Under the pieces are notes generated by a model. The model ran no database searches. It was not told the DNA's origin and worked only from the letters and a program-made list of their open reading frames with translations. Shown here piece by piece: positions 14,490 through 22,246 of a stretch of DNA of 23,596 nucleotides. The stretch's first letter is position 1. Each line of letters starts with the position of its first letter. The stretch covers positions 1 through 23,596 of the forward strand of contig JAUQYW010000651.1 in assembly GCA_030587525.1 (NCBI GenBank), read 5' to 3'. The translations under genes and the position numbers were made by a program. This stretch comes from Candidatus Sigynarchaeota archaeon (GTDB taxonomy: Archaea; Asgardarchaeota; Lokiarchaeia; Sigynarchaeales; Sigynarchaeaceae).

Positions 14490-15467
14490 ATGCTGGCACA
14501 AGTTGAACCCATCACTGGCGATCCCTTCGGGATAGGATGGATCGCCACCTTTGCATATGCGATCCTTGCCATTATGGCCTTGCTACCGCTCATCAAGAAA
14601 CGCAAGCAAGGCGTGCAGTCGTTTAACAAGTCCGTCATCCTCTGGCTTTTATTTTCCCTGTTCATGACCATCGATCGATTCGTCGAGTATATCCTGATAA
14701 TGAACTTCGGGCTCGAGCAAGGGAGCACGAAAATCGGCGCGAACCTGAGCACGTGGTACTTCGTACCATTCGTATCGGTGATGGCCGAATTCCTCTTCAT
14801 ACTCTACATCTTACGCAAATACAAGTTCTACTCGATACCATTCATACTCATATTCTTCATCAGCTTGTCGCTTTACCAGTACGCGGATATAACGGCTTTC
14901 GCGATCATCATCACGATCTCCGAGCTCGTGCCAGTAATTTTGTATCTCTGGAAGGGATGGAAGAACAAGGACGGCTTGATCTATTCCCTCGGCATTTTTA
15001 CGGCGTTTGATTTTTTCGTACCGTATGCTATACACTATAGCATGATATTCGGAGGCAACCTCGCAGGAACCATCATTTATTACCCGCTTTTCTTCAGCGC
15101 GCTCTTCGCTGTCGCGTATCTCAACCTTGGCACGTGGGGCTGGCTCGATCGCCATGTGTTCTACGACAAGGAACGCGAAAAGCAGATCAAGAATGCCTGG
15201 ATAGGACGCCTCATAGAAATCGAAAAGAAAAAGCCCGAAGTCAAGAAGAATGGCGGAAAATCTATCGTTCTCGAATGTCCGGTGTGCCATGTCCAGTCCA
15301 AACGGGTCTTCGCTCACGAGGTCGTGCTGCAACGGGCGAAGAACGAGAAAGGGATCGTGAAGATGCTGCTTAACGAGGACAAGCAGATTTGCGAGCACCC
15401 GTTCGTGGCCTACGTGGACAGGGAATTCGCGATTCGCGGGTACGAAGCAATCGACATGAAAGTCTGA
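14490..15467 (+). CDS. Seven-TM protein with C-terminal CxxCH...CxH zinc domain
   Basis: The 325-residue protein has about seven TM segments between 13 and 211, with an aromatic/charged loop after TM2 (RFVEYILIMNFGLEQG). A basic amphipathic linker (220-252) and a cytosolic zinc-binding domain (259-323) follow. The zinc domain carries CPVCH (263-267) and, 34 residues later, CEHPF (301-305), then AYVDREFAIRGYEAIDM. The same domain ends the protein encoded at 15535-16140 with the same spacing and ending. The ATG directly follows the TAA of the previous gene; GGAGG sits about 10 nt upstream inside that gene. The architecture, a membrane sensor-like bundle plus a cytosolic zinc module, suggests that the module docks a partner such as the GTPase or the longin-like proteins. 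No known function. Confidence 0.85.
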   Translation: MLAQVEPITGDPFGIGWIATFAYAILAIMALLPLIKKRKQGVQSFNKSVILWLLFSLFMTIDRFVEYILIMNFGLEQGSTKIGANLSTWYFVPFVSVMAEFLFILYILRKYKFYSIPFILIFFISLSLYQYADITAFAIIITISELVPVILYLWKGWKNKDGLIYSLGIFTAFDFFVPYAIHYSMIFGGNLAGTIIYYPLFFSALFAVAYLNLGTWGWLDRHVFYDKEREKQIKNAWIGRLIEIEKKKPEVKKNGGKSIVLECPVCHVQSKRVFAHEVVLQRAKNEKGIVKMLLNEDKQICEHPFVAYVDREFAIRGYEAIDMKV

Positions 15468-15480
15468 AGGTCTCCGATTT

Positions 15481-15527
15481 TTATATATTAATCTCGAATC
15501 AATCTCTGGATAAAATTGCTCGTAGGA
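15481..15527 (+). promoter_or_regulatory. Promoter and ribosome binding site of the longin-zinc gene
   Basis: TTATATATTA at 15481-15490 is a strong archaeal TATA box in the 67-bp gap after the second 7-TM gene. AGGA at 15524-15527 stands 7 nt before the ATG at 15535. The last gene of the block can thus be transcribed on its own. Confidence 0.6.
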
Positions 15528-15534
15528 AAATATC

Positions 15535-16140
15535 ATGGCGAATAGTATTCAACAAAACGAAATCGCTGCACAATTAAAAAGTAAATCGTTGGTGGTGAAA
15601 TCTTCCGAAAATATACGGCCTGGTTCCCTTCTGCTTGATATCTCGAGTCATAAATGCACGATCTATTATTATCCAGAGAACAAGGAAGCACCCAGCACGC
15701 GCAGAGATGCTATCCCTGGCATTTCGATGACGGCAAACCTAGTATCCAATATCGAAGAGCTCTCGCTCCTGTTCAAGACGACTGTCGATTCTTTCAGTGG
15801 GGCGATCGATAGCGCATCTCTTGAGAGGATTAGAGCCACTATCGAGCGGATCTATAACAGCATCCATCAAGAAGCCATCAAGGTTGACGCAATCGAAGTC
15901 GTGAAACACGATCCGGTGAACACCAACACCCATGATCGAGTTATCCTGGTACCTTGTCCCGCGTGCCATGTCGCGACGAAGTTCGTGGTCACGTGGGATC
16001 TCTTGCTGGCACGTTACAACAATCCTGGTCCTATCATGAATTTCTTGTTCAAGAGTAATAAAACTGAGTGTGGACACAGCTTCGTGGCATTCGTCGACCG
16101 CACCTTCAAGCTGAAGGGTTGCGACGCGATCGATATGTGA
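15535..16140 (+). CDS. Soluble longin-like module joined to the CxxCH...CxH zinc domain
   Basis: The 201-residue cytosolic protein has two parts. Residues about 20-122 contain strands (SLLLDIS, CTIYYYP) and the helix pair shared with the protein at 13262-13804 (NIEELSLLF, VDSF, IERIYNSI). Residues 136-201 are a zinc domain with CPACH (141-145), CGHSF (179-183) and VDRTFKLKGCDAIDM. That part is colinear with the C-terminus of the 7-TM protein at 14490-15467, where CPVCH, CEHPF and YVDREFAIRGYEAIDM align without large gaps. It is therefore a bridge architecture, combining the module of one neighbour with the module of another. It has its own TATA box and Shine-Dalgarno site. It probably acts with the upstream GTPase and 7-TM proteins, for example as an adaptor. 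Function unknown. Confidence 0.83.
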   Translation: MANSIQQNEIAAQLKSKSLVVKSSENIRPGSLLLDISSHKCTIYYYPENKEAPSTRRDAIPGISMTANLVSNIEELSLLFKTTVDSFSGAIDSASLERIRATIERIYNSIHQEAIKVDAIEVVKHDPVNTNTHDRVILVPCPACHVATKFVVTWDLLLARYNNPGPIMNFLFKSNKTECGHSFVAFVDRTFKLKGCDAIDM

Positions 16141-16148
16141 TTTTTCTT

Positions 16149-17336
16149 TTATCTACCTTGCAATTCAAGGTATTCTTGCCTCAATCGCTTCGATGCCTTG
16201 CGCATGTTCGGAACGGGCATCGTGGATAGCATCGCAGTCGGGCGAAACATCTCGATGTGCAGCGTGTCCGCGAGATGGGTTAGCCGGTCGATGACAACTT
16301 GGCGATCTGAAAGCATCCCGAAAATGCCCATCTTGTTACCCGTGCCGTTCGCGATCGCCACGTCGATATATGCTGCATCCTCGACGATTCCCTCTGCAAC
16401 GATCTTTGTTGCCTCGTTAATCTGGACCACGATCAGATCGAGCATGGTGAACTTGTCGGTTGGATTGCTTAGATCGATTTGTGGCCTGCCACTCGACCAG
16501 TCAAAGATGCCTTTGCCGGTTTTCTTGCCGAGATGCTTGGCCGCGACCAGATCCTCGATCCATCTTGGAGTTGCATATTCCTTGCCCAGTTTTTCGGCGA
16601 AATAATCCATGCCGTGCTTGACGATATCCAACCCCACATAATCCATTGTCTCGAAAGGGCCCATGGGAAGGACCTTTCGTGCAAGGGCATCGACTTGTTC
16701 GGGCGTGGCGACACCATGCTCCACGATCTTGCCAAGCAAGACTTGTGCCGGTGCTTGCACGCGATTGACCACGAAACCCGGCGTGTCTTTCAAAATGGGT
16801 ATTGGTAGTTTGCCGATCTTGCTCACGAAGAAGCGTGCAAGATCGAAGGTCTCTACCGTGGTCGTTTTTGCCTTGATAATTTCCACTGTATCCATAAGTA
16901 CAGGTGGATTGAAAAAATGCATGCCCACGACGCTACCAGAGCGGCTGGTCGCGGATGCGAGCTCCGTGATGCTCAGGTTTGACGTGTTCGTGGCGATGAT
17001 GGCACTCTTGGGAAGGATCTTATCGAGATCCGCGAATACTTTTTTTTTCAAAGCCATGATCTCTGGCACGGCCTCGATGGCGAGGCCAACCTCAGGCGAA
17101 ATCGCCCCGTACTCAAGACACGGGTGAATTCTTGATAAGATGGAAGGCACGTCCCCTGCCTTGACACGACCCTTCCTCGTGAACACGTCAAGACTCGTCC
17201 GTATATGTGCTACTGCTGTATCAAGAAACTCTTGCTTTATATCCTTTAAATAAACGTCGATTCCAGCGAGAGCGCACACTTCAGCTATCCCGTGGCCCAT
17301 GTCTCCCCCGCCGATTATTGCACAGATTTGGTTCAT
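16149..17336 (-). CDS. 3-hydroxyacyl-CoA dehydrogenase (two 3HCDH C-domains)
   Basis: This NAD-dependent enzyme oxidises (S)-3-hydroxyacyl-CoA to 3-ketoacyl-CoA in beta-oxidation or in butanoyl-CoA-type fermentation. The Rossmann motif GGGDMG is at 9-14. Catalytic residues have the spacing of the human enzyme: Ser119 (TNTSNLS), His140 (GMHFFNPP), Glu152 (VEIIKA) and Asn191 (TPGFVVNR). At 395 residues it is longer than the 280-290-residue bacterial HBD type. The extra C-terminal part (about 300-385, VQINEATKIVAEGIVEDAAY) looks like a second 3HCDH C-domain, as in archaeal forms, but no crotonase domain is fused. The start is supported by AAGGAGATGG about 10 nt upstream. It lies 49 bp after the PH/PCI-like gene on the same strand, so co-transcription is possible although the two have no obvious shared job. 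Confidence 0.95.
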   Translation of the reverse strand: MNQICAIIGGGDMGHGIAEVCALAGIDVYLKDIKQEFLDTAVAHIRTSLDVFTRKGRVKAGDVPSILSRIHPCLEYGAISPEVGLAIEAVPEIMALKKKVFADLDKILPKSAIIATNTSNLSITELASATSRSGSVVGMHFFNPPVLMDTVEIIKAKTTTVETFDLARFFVSKIGKLPIPILKDTPGFVVNRVQAPAQVLLGKIVEHGVATPEQVDALARKVLPMGPFETMDYVGLDIVKHGMDYFAEKLGKEYATPRWIEDLVAAKHLGKKTGKGIFDWSSGRPQIDLSNPTDKFTMLDLIVVQINEATKIVAEGIVEDAAYIDVAIANGTGNKMGIFGMLSDRQVVIDRLTHLADTLHIEMFRPTAMLSTMPVPNMRKASKRLRQEYLELQGR

Positions 17337-17385
17337 TCTTCAATCCATCTCCTTGCTTTTTCCTGTACTGGTGGTAAGGAGTTGA

Positions 17386-18045
17386 TTACACCTTTCCCCC
17401 ACTTTTTTTATTCCAGTCCGCGAACTCTGAATCTAATTTCGAAAGGAATCCTGTCACGTCACCGCCCTCTATGATCACAAAGTCACCGTCAATTTTAAAT
17501 TTAAATTCAGCTGCCCAATCAAAAATCTTGTTACTAAAAGTGTCAGCATCGAGTCCTAGCACCCGCTGCATCATATCCATCTTAATTCGGGTAGATACTG
17601 CCAACATCTTCCGGATCTTCTCTTTCGCATCGATCTCAAGCTGCTTCTGATTTTGGGCTTTTTCTCCCTGTTTTTTCTGTCCCCAAACCTCATTCAGGAA
17701 TTTCATCAAATCTTCCGTTCTCAAAGACATTGACCTGACCGTATCGCCCCCGACCATTGACGGAATCAGCAAATACTCCTTGCCATCCTTTCCAATTATC
17801 CGGATGATTTTAGTAACCAGAGTACCTTTACTATACAAAACTCGTAAATCTGCAACCTCGAGAGTTTGTAGTGCGTCGTACTGAAACGTGTGATTACCTA
17901 TCGTAAAATTAATATAAGAGTAATTCACCTTGTCTTTCTCAAGAGGATTCACGGCGTATTTAATATAATTGAGAAGGTTCATTTTAGCAAAGCCATCTTC
18001 CACCGGCCCTTCAAATAGAATAAATTCTTTATGTGTGCTGCCCAT
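17386..18045 (-). CDS. PH-like domain plus PCI-like winged-helix protein
   Basis: The 219-residue soluble protein has two regions joined by a charged linker (122-138, GQKKQGEKAQNQKQLEID). The N-terminal region has several short strands and a closing helix (FTIGNHTFQYDALQTLEV, TLVTKIIRIIGKDGKEYLLI, TEDLMKFLNEVW), the element order of a PH/GRAM-like barrel. The C-terminal region (139-195) is IDAKEKIRKMLAVSTRIKMD, then MMQRVLGLDADTF, then FDWAAEFKFKIDGDFVIIEG. That is a winged helix of the PCI-like type found in many Asgard proteins. Base composition is more AT-rich than in the flanking genes. A TATA element lies about 31 nt before the ATG. The role may be membrane or protein interaction in a regulatory complex; both domain calls are from pattern only. 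Confidence 0.72.
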   Translation of the reverse strand: MGSTHKEFILFEGPVEDGFAKMNLLNYIKYAVNPLEKDKVNYSYINFTIGNHTFQYDALQTLEVADLRVLYSKGTLVTKIIRIIGKDGKEYLLIPSMVGGDTVRSMSLRTEDLMKFLNEVWGQKKQGEKAQNQKQLEIDAKEKIRKMLAVSTRIKMDMMQRVLGLDADTFSNKIFDWAAEFKFKIDGDFVIIEGGDVTGFLSKLDSEFADWNKKSGGKV

Positions 18046-18070
18046 TGGTTTAACACACCTTTAAAATCGT

Positions 18071-18080
18071 GATTTTATTC
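18071..18080 (-). promoter_or_regulatory. TATA box of the PH/PCI-like gene
   Basis: GAATAAAATC on the minus strand is centred about 31 nt before the ATG at 18045, consistent with a transcript that is leaderless or nearly so; no Shine-Dalgarno sequence precedes the ATG. Confidence 0.45.
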
Positions 18081-18148
18081 GAACTAAGTCGTATTCTATA
18101 ATCCCTAGTACTGCGTTGTATAGAAATATTTCATGCACCTAACACTAC

Positions 18149-19612
18149 CTATCTTTTATTCGTATCTTGATGATCCCGAGCTTCCTTTTGTCCCGCGCCC
18201 GACCGGAGCGAATCGAGATAGGCACGCTCCTTGTCCTGGTGAAGATTCATGATATACTGCTTCTTGTCTAGCCATGCTGGGCCATCCAGCGGATACCAGC
18301 GCATGGCGATGGCGCTGATGAACGTCCCGGCCGCGGGCAAGAGGCACATGGCCACCATTATGCCGATCAAAGCCATGAACGGTTGTGGTTGTTTCTGAAA
18401 AACGTGTGGACTCACCTCTATGGGTGAAATAAACCCGAAGGCGGTAATGATTGAGAGAAATCCCCAGTTCGCGACTGAAATCCCGGGCTTCGTCACGAGG
18501 GCGTTCACGCCGCCATAGATGGCCTCCCGGCGCTTGCCTGTGATGAGCTCGTCGTTATCGATCGCGTCGCCCATCACGACGCCGTTGCTGATCATGCCAC
18601 CCGCGAGCCCGAAGCCGAGCACGGCGAGCGGGATGATCGCGAGCATCACGTTGAACCCGAAAAAGAACAAGACCACGAACGCGCCGGTGAAAAGGTAAAA
18701 GGTGACGATCGTCATTTTTTTCGGCTGCCATTTCGGCAACTTCTTCATAGTAAAGATAATGCCAACGACCACAAAGCTGGCGAAGATCCCCAATCCAGGC
18801 GCAATAGCATCCCCGGGAGCGATGTAATCGATGTAGTACAGGATCCCGGTCTGAATGATGGGCAAGACCATCGACAAGACGAACGCGGGCATCATTATGA
18901 TCCAAAATGGCTTGTTTTTCAGCGTTTCCTTGATGCCCTCTATGAAGCCCTCGTGGGGCTGTTCCTGAGCAAATAAGTTCTCCTTTAAGCCATAAGAGCA
19001 CGCGAATAAAATAACACAGCAAATGATAGCCAAGATGATTATGACTGGACCAAATAACGGGTGAATGCCCGCTTGGCCGGTGAGTAACACGATCGGCAGC
19101 ACAAGACCCAGGCCTATACTTACGAACCCAAAAACAGATGAGTAGATCGTGAGGCTTGCGCGTTGTATTGCGGTCACGGCAATCTCATTCGGAAGCGAGA
19201 AGAAGCAGCAACCGACGAACGTGAACATGGTATCGAGCAAGAACAAGGCAGCGATTAAATTGAAGAACAATCCGACCTGATCGCCGGGTGCCGCGATCGG
19301 AAACCAGCTGAAGATAAACGCAGCTGCATAGAATATTGAGCCATAGCGGATGTAAGGGATGCGCCTGCCAAGCCTCGACCGAGTGTTATCGATGATGTAA
19401 GAAATCAGCGGGTCATTGAGGGTATTCCATATCGCGAAGATGAGCCAAGCATAACCCGTGAAAGTCTCCTCCAGCCCGAGCTTTTGATTGTAGAAAAACG
19501 TGATGTTGGACATCACGAACCCATTGAGGATGCCGTTCGCGAATTGGCCGAGCCCATAGTTCAATTTTGTCTTCCTTGGGACCTCTTCGATGAGGTCATG
19601 TGATTCTGTCAT
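18149..19612 (-). CDS. GPH-family (MFS) sugar:cation symporter
   Basis: The 487-residue protein has about 12 TM segments and the glycoside-pentoside-hexuronide (GPH) family signatures. These are YGLGQFANG near the N-terminus, NDPLISYIIDNTRSRLGRR with the Asp and basic residues of loop 2-3, and DNDELITGKRREAIYGGVNA in the second half. Relatives (MelB, UidB, XylP type) import glycosides, pentosides or hexuronides with Na+ or H+. ATG 19612 is preferred; GTG 19657 would add a polar 15-residue extension that overlaps the upstream gene. It sits 19 bp after the small membrane-protein gene and is probably co-transcribed with it. Together with surface PL10-like and GH-A proteins and an enolase-family enzyme, uptake of oligo- or monosaccharides, perhaps uronides, is likely (inference). 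Confidence 0.92.
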   Translation of the reverse strand: MTESHDLIEEVPRKTKLNYGLGQFANGILNGFVMSNITFFYNQKLGLEETFTGYAWLIFAIWNTLNDPLISYIIDNTRSRLGRRIPYIRYGSIFYAAAFIFSWFPIAAPGDQVGLFFNLIAALFLLDTMFTFVGCCFFSLPNEIAVTAIQRASLTIYSSVFGFVSIGLGLVLPIVLLTGQAGIHPLFGPVIIILAIICCVILFACSYGLKENLFAQEQPHEGFIEGIKETLKNKPFWIIMMPAFVLSMVLPIIQTGILYYIDYIAPGDAIAPGLGIFASFVVVGIIFTMKKLPKWQPKKMTIVTFYLFTGAFVVLFFFGFNVMLAIIPLAVLGFGLAGGMISNGVVMGDAIDNDELITGKRREAIYGGVNALVTKPGISVANWGFLSIITAFGFISPIEVSPHVFQKQPQPFMALIGIMVAMCLLPAAGTFISAIAMRWYPLDGPAWLDKKQYIMNLHQDKERAYLDSLRSGAGQKEARDHQDTNKR

Positions 19613-19631
19613 GCTGCTGTCTCTTTTCCGT

Positions 19632-20093
19632 TTAAAATGCGAAGATGAATTGAGCACCGAATACCAGGTTGGTGAGGAAGGTGCTTATCATGATTGCCGG
19701 TATCACCGCGATCACGAAATACAAGAGCACGGCCATTTCTTTTGTTGTCTCCTTCTTGTAATAACGCAAATAAAAGATAAAAAATGGAATACCGAAATAC
19801 AACAAGAGCAAGACGATCAAGCCAACAAACGCGTTGAGGGCGAGAAAAAACCAAGAAAATGTGGAGGCCACGTAGCTCGCCTCGATTATGAGCCCGGTCC
19901 CAGCAGCTTTTTTAACTTCCTTGATCATAGCACCACGGCCATCATTTTTTTTCAAGGTATCTCTCGATCGCAAGAAAATGCAGGTTGAAAGGATCGAGAT
20001 GAAGCACGCGATGTCCAAGCCGGTCTGCATCGCCTCGAACAACACGAGCTCGATAGCGCTCAACCCGGAAAATAGTATGAAGGGAACTGCCAT
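19632..20093 (-). CDS. Small four-TM membrane protein
   Basis: The 153-residue protein has about four hydrophobic segments (about 3-22, 26-42, 66-108 containing two, and 119-150) and a basic loop (LRSRDTLKKNDGRGAMIKEVKK). I recognise no family. It is the first gene before the GPH symporter on the minus strand and shares its transcription. The TATA-like CTTTTATAAG at 20131-20140 is 38-47 nt before the ATG. It may be an accessory subunit or an independent membrane protein; nothing in the sequence decides this. Confidence 0.7.
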   Translation of the reverse strand: MAVPFILFSGLSAIELVLFEAMQTGLDIACFISILSTCIFLRSRDTLKKNDGRGAMIKEVKKAAGTGLIIEASYVASTFSWFFLALNAFVGLIVLLLLYFGIPFFIFYLRYYKKETTKEMAVLLYFVIAVIPAIMISTFLTNLVFGAQFIFAF

Positions 20094-20143
20094 GGTGATC
20101 CACGCGGCGTTATACTTATCTACTCAAAAGCTTATAAAAGATC
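20094..20143. promoter_or_regulatory. Divergent promoter between two membrane-protein genes
   Basis: Only 50 bp separate the two divergent starts. GTTATACT (about 20109-20116) lies about 28-35 nt before the plus-strand GTG at 20144, fitting a leaderless transcript. CTTATAAAAG (20131-20140) reads as CTTTTATAAG on the minus strand at the right distance for the ATG at 20093. The two TATA boxes overlap in their footprints, so transcription of the two sides may be mutually exclusive. Confidence 0.5.
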
Positions 20144-20419
20144 GTGTCAACAGAACCGAACCAACAGCCCGTGCGTGAAATCCAACAATCCAAGAAACAA
20201 GTACTGACTTCCGGTCAACGCATAGGATTCACGATCGTCTTTTTTATGGGCTTGTTGCTTGTAAGTCCTGTTTTTATGCCAGGTTCAATCGCTTGCGCGG
20301 CGATATTGCTCTTGCAGAACCGGAATAAGAAAGTATCGATTCTCGGCCTGATCCTCGTTTCATTACAGCTGATCATTCTTGGGACCTATCTCGTACTACA
20401 AATCCAAGCGGGAGGCTAA
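20144..20419 (+). CDS. Small two-TM membrane protein
   Basis: The 91-residue protein has a polar Gln-rich N-terminus (STEPNQQPVREIQQSKKQ), two TM segments (about 26-57 including a Pro/Gly break, and 63-88) and a three-residue tail. GTG 20144 is chosen from the TATA spacing; GTG 20171 is an alternative. The layout resembles DUF4190/TM2-like small membrane proteins but no definite family is seen. It lies 5 bp before the PHP-protein gene, so the two form a transcription unit and the small protein may accompany or anchor that product (inference). Confidence 0.7.
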   Translation: MSTEPNQQPVREIQQSKKQVLTSGQRIGFTIVFFMGLLLVSPVFMPGSIACAAILLLQNRNKKVSILGLILVSLQLIILGTYLVLQIQAGG

Positions 20420-20424
20420 ACAAG

Positions 20425-22200
20425 ATGAAACGATTCGCGACTCGCAAAGCCAAGGCATTCTTTTTTGCAAAGCTGTCCTTGCTCGGATTCGTAGCCATAT
20501 TTTGGACGGCCTTTTTCACGGATATTGGCGTTATGGTCAACAACGAACCGGTTTCGCTCTGGGTTCACGCGCCCACGGTTATTGCCCGGGATGAGCCATT
20601 CAACGTGACCGTCGAATCTTGGGACTGCTACGAGCGGCTGGCCGGCGGTTACAAGGGACAAGTCTCGTTCTCGATCGAGTCCTACAATAGCAGCACCCTT
20701 TCCACCATGCCGCTGGCTTCCTGGACCATCGCGGGAAACTTAACCCGGTTCACGTCGAATTTTCAAGGCGCAGGCGTGGTGCCCGCATATATGGTTTCGG
20801 GCGCTGATAACGGCCGGCGATCCTTCCAGACCACGATATCGACACCCGGTCTCCATTACATTATCGTGACTGACGTCGAGAAAAACGAGACCTACCGGAG
20901 CAACCCGATACTTGTCGTTCCTGAGAATGCTTCCGTTCCGAGGGTTTACTGGGGCGACATCCATTTCCATTCCATCCTTTCCGATGGCTCGGGAAATCCG
21001 GAAGAGCTCTACGCGTATGCCCGGGATGTTGCCTTGATCGATTTCGCGGCCCTCACGGACCATGCTGAAATGTTTCCACGCTTTGGCGAGTATGATCTCT
21101 TCGATGTTTTCAAGAATTACATCGCCACGACGAATAACTATAACCGGGACGGCGTTTTTGCAACCCTCGTCGCGCTGGAATGGACCCCCTTGATCCAGCA
21201 AGTCCGGGCAAACCTATGTTGGCAGCATATGAACGTGTATTTCCGGGGCGATGATATGCCTTTCTTCTCGACCTTCGACCATCTCACGCCCGATGCCGTG
21301 TATTCCTATCTCCAGCAACAAGGTGCTGGGCCGTTCATTGCTTGGACGCACCACGTGACCCGTGGCGATTATCCCTCGGATTTCGGGTTCTACAACGAGA
21401 ACATTAACACCATGGTCGAGATTTATTCTTGCCACGGCTCCGGCGAGTTCCAAGACGGGTTGAACCTCTATCCGATGGTCCACGGGATCAGCGCGAGCAA
21501 CCCTGGTTATTCGGTCAACGACGCGCTCAAGATGGGCAGAAAAGTTGGCATCATGTCTTCCAGCGATGGTCATGATGGTCATCCGGGGCACGATCTCTTG
21601 CACACGAACGCCCGGGCCTTGAACCAGTATCCGTACACTTATTCCGCGTATCGATATGGCGTTACACTACCTGGAGGCCTCACCGGACTGCTTGCTCCGA
21701 ATCTCACGCGGGCAAGCACATTCGATGCTCTCCAATCACGATCAGCATACGCGACGACGTGGGTAAACCGGCATTATCTCGAATTCAAGGTCAACAATAT
21801 CACGGTTGGGGTGAACGATTCGACGGTCCAAGTGCCATCGATCACGACCGCAAGAACCGTCGAACTATTCGTTGCAGCTGACGGGGTATCGATCGAGCCT
21901 GATATGACCACGACGATTGCAAACGTCACGATTTTCAAGAATTCGGTACCGTGGCGTTCCATCACGCCAAATAATGCAACAATGCGGTGGAACATCATCG
22001 ACACGGCGCCAGTCACCGGCACCAGTTACGAGCATTGCATCCAGAAGGCGGATGGTCGCTGGTACATCAACCAGCGATCCAAGGTTCCCGTGGACCCCGC
22101 AAGTCTCAACACGAATGGTGTTGATTATTACTATGCACGTGTTGTTGATTCTCTCGGTGGTGCGGCGTGGATTGGGCCGATCTGGGTCGAAGTTGCATGA
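20425..22200 (+). CDS. Extracellular PHP-fold (DUF3604-like) metal-dependent hydrolase
   Basis: The 591-residue protein begins with a basic stretch and a hydrophobic signal or anchor (about 13-31). A beta-rich domain with sequons (40-165) follows, then a PHP-type domain. PHP metal motifs are readable: GDIHFHSILSDG (177-188, His180, His182, Asp187), LTDHAE (210-215), WTHH (307-310), Glu332 in VEIYSCHG, and SSSDGHDGHPGHD (378-390). In DUF3604 proteins this pattern forms a trinuclear metal site expected to cleave phosphoesters or related bonds. A further beta-sandwich (about 450-591) ends the protein. Most PHP enzymes are cytosolic, but this one is secreted or membrane-anchored, so it may act on phosphorylated surface glycans, teichoic-like polymers or nucleotides outside the cell. 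Substrate unknown. It starts 5 bp after the small two-TM gene. Confidence 0.87.
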   Translation: MKRFATRKAKAFFFAKLSLLGFVAIFWTAFFTDIGVMVNNEPVSLWVHAPTVIARDEPFNVTVESWDCYERLAGGYKGQVSFSIESYNSSTLSTMPLASWTIAGNLTRFTSNFQGAGVVPAYMVSGADNGRRSFQTTISTPGLHYIIVTDVEKNETYRSNPILVVPENASVPRVYWGDIHFHSILSDGSGNPEELYAYARDVALIDFAALTDHAEMFPRFGEYDLFDVFKNYIATTNNYNRDGVFATLVALEWTPLIQQVRANLCWQHMNVYFRGDDMPFFSTFDHLTPDAVYSYLQQQGAGPFIAWTHHVTRGDYPSDFGFYNENINTMVEIYSCHGSGEFQDGLNLYPMVHGISASNPGYSVNDALKMGRKVGIMSSSDGHDGHPGHDLLHTNARALNQYPYTYSAYRYGVTLPGGLTGLLAPNLTRASTFDALQSRSAYATTWVNRHYLEFKVNNITVGVNDSTVQVPSITTARTVELFVAADGVSIEPDMTTTIANVTIFKNSVPWRSITPNNATMRWNIIDTAPVTGTSYEHCIQKADGRWYINQRSKVPVDPASLNTNGVDYYYARVVDSLGGAAWIGPIWVEVA

Positions 22201-22246
22201 TTACGTTGATGTCTACATTTTCCAATATCCTCTACCATAGCGGTCG

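Noticed and set aside
14811..15536. 241-codon minus-strand frame opposite the second 7-TM gene
   Set aside because: The plus frame has TM segments and a zinc domain that is shared with the neighbouring gene; the minus frame has no recognisable features.
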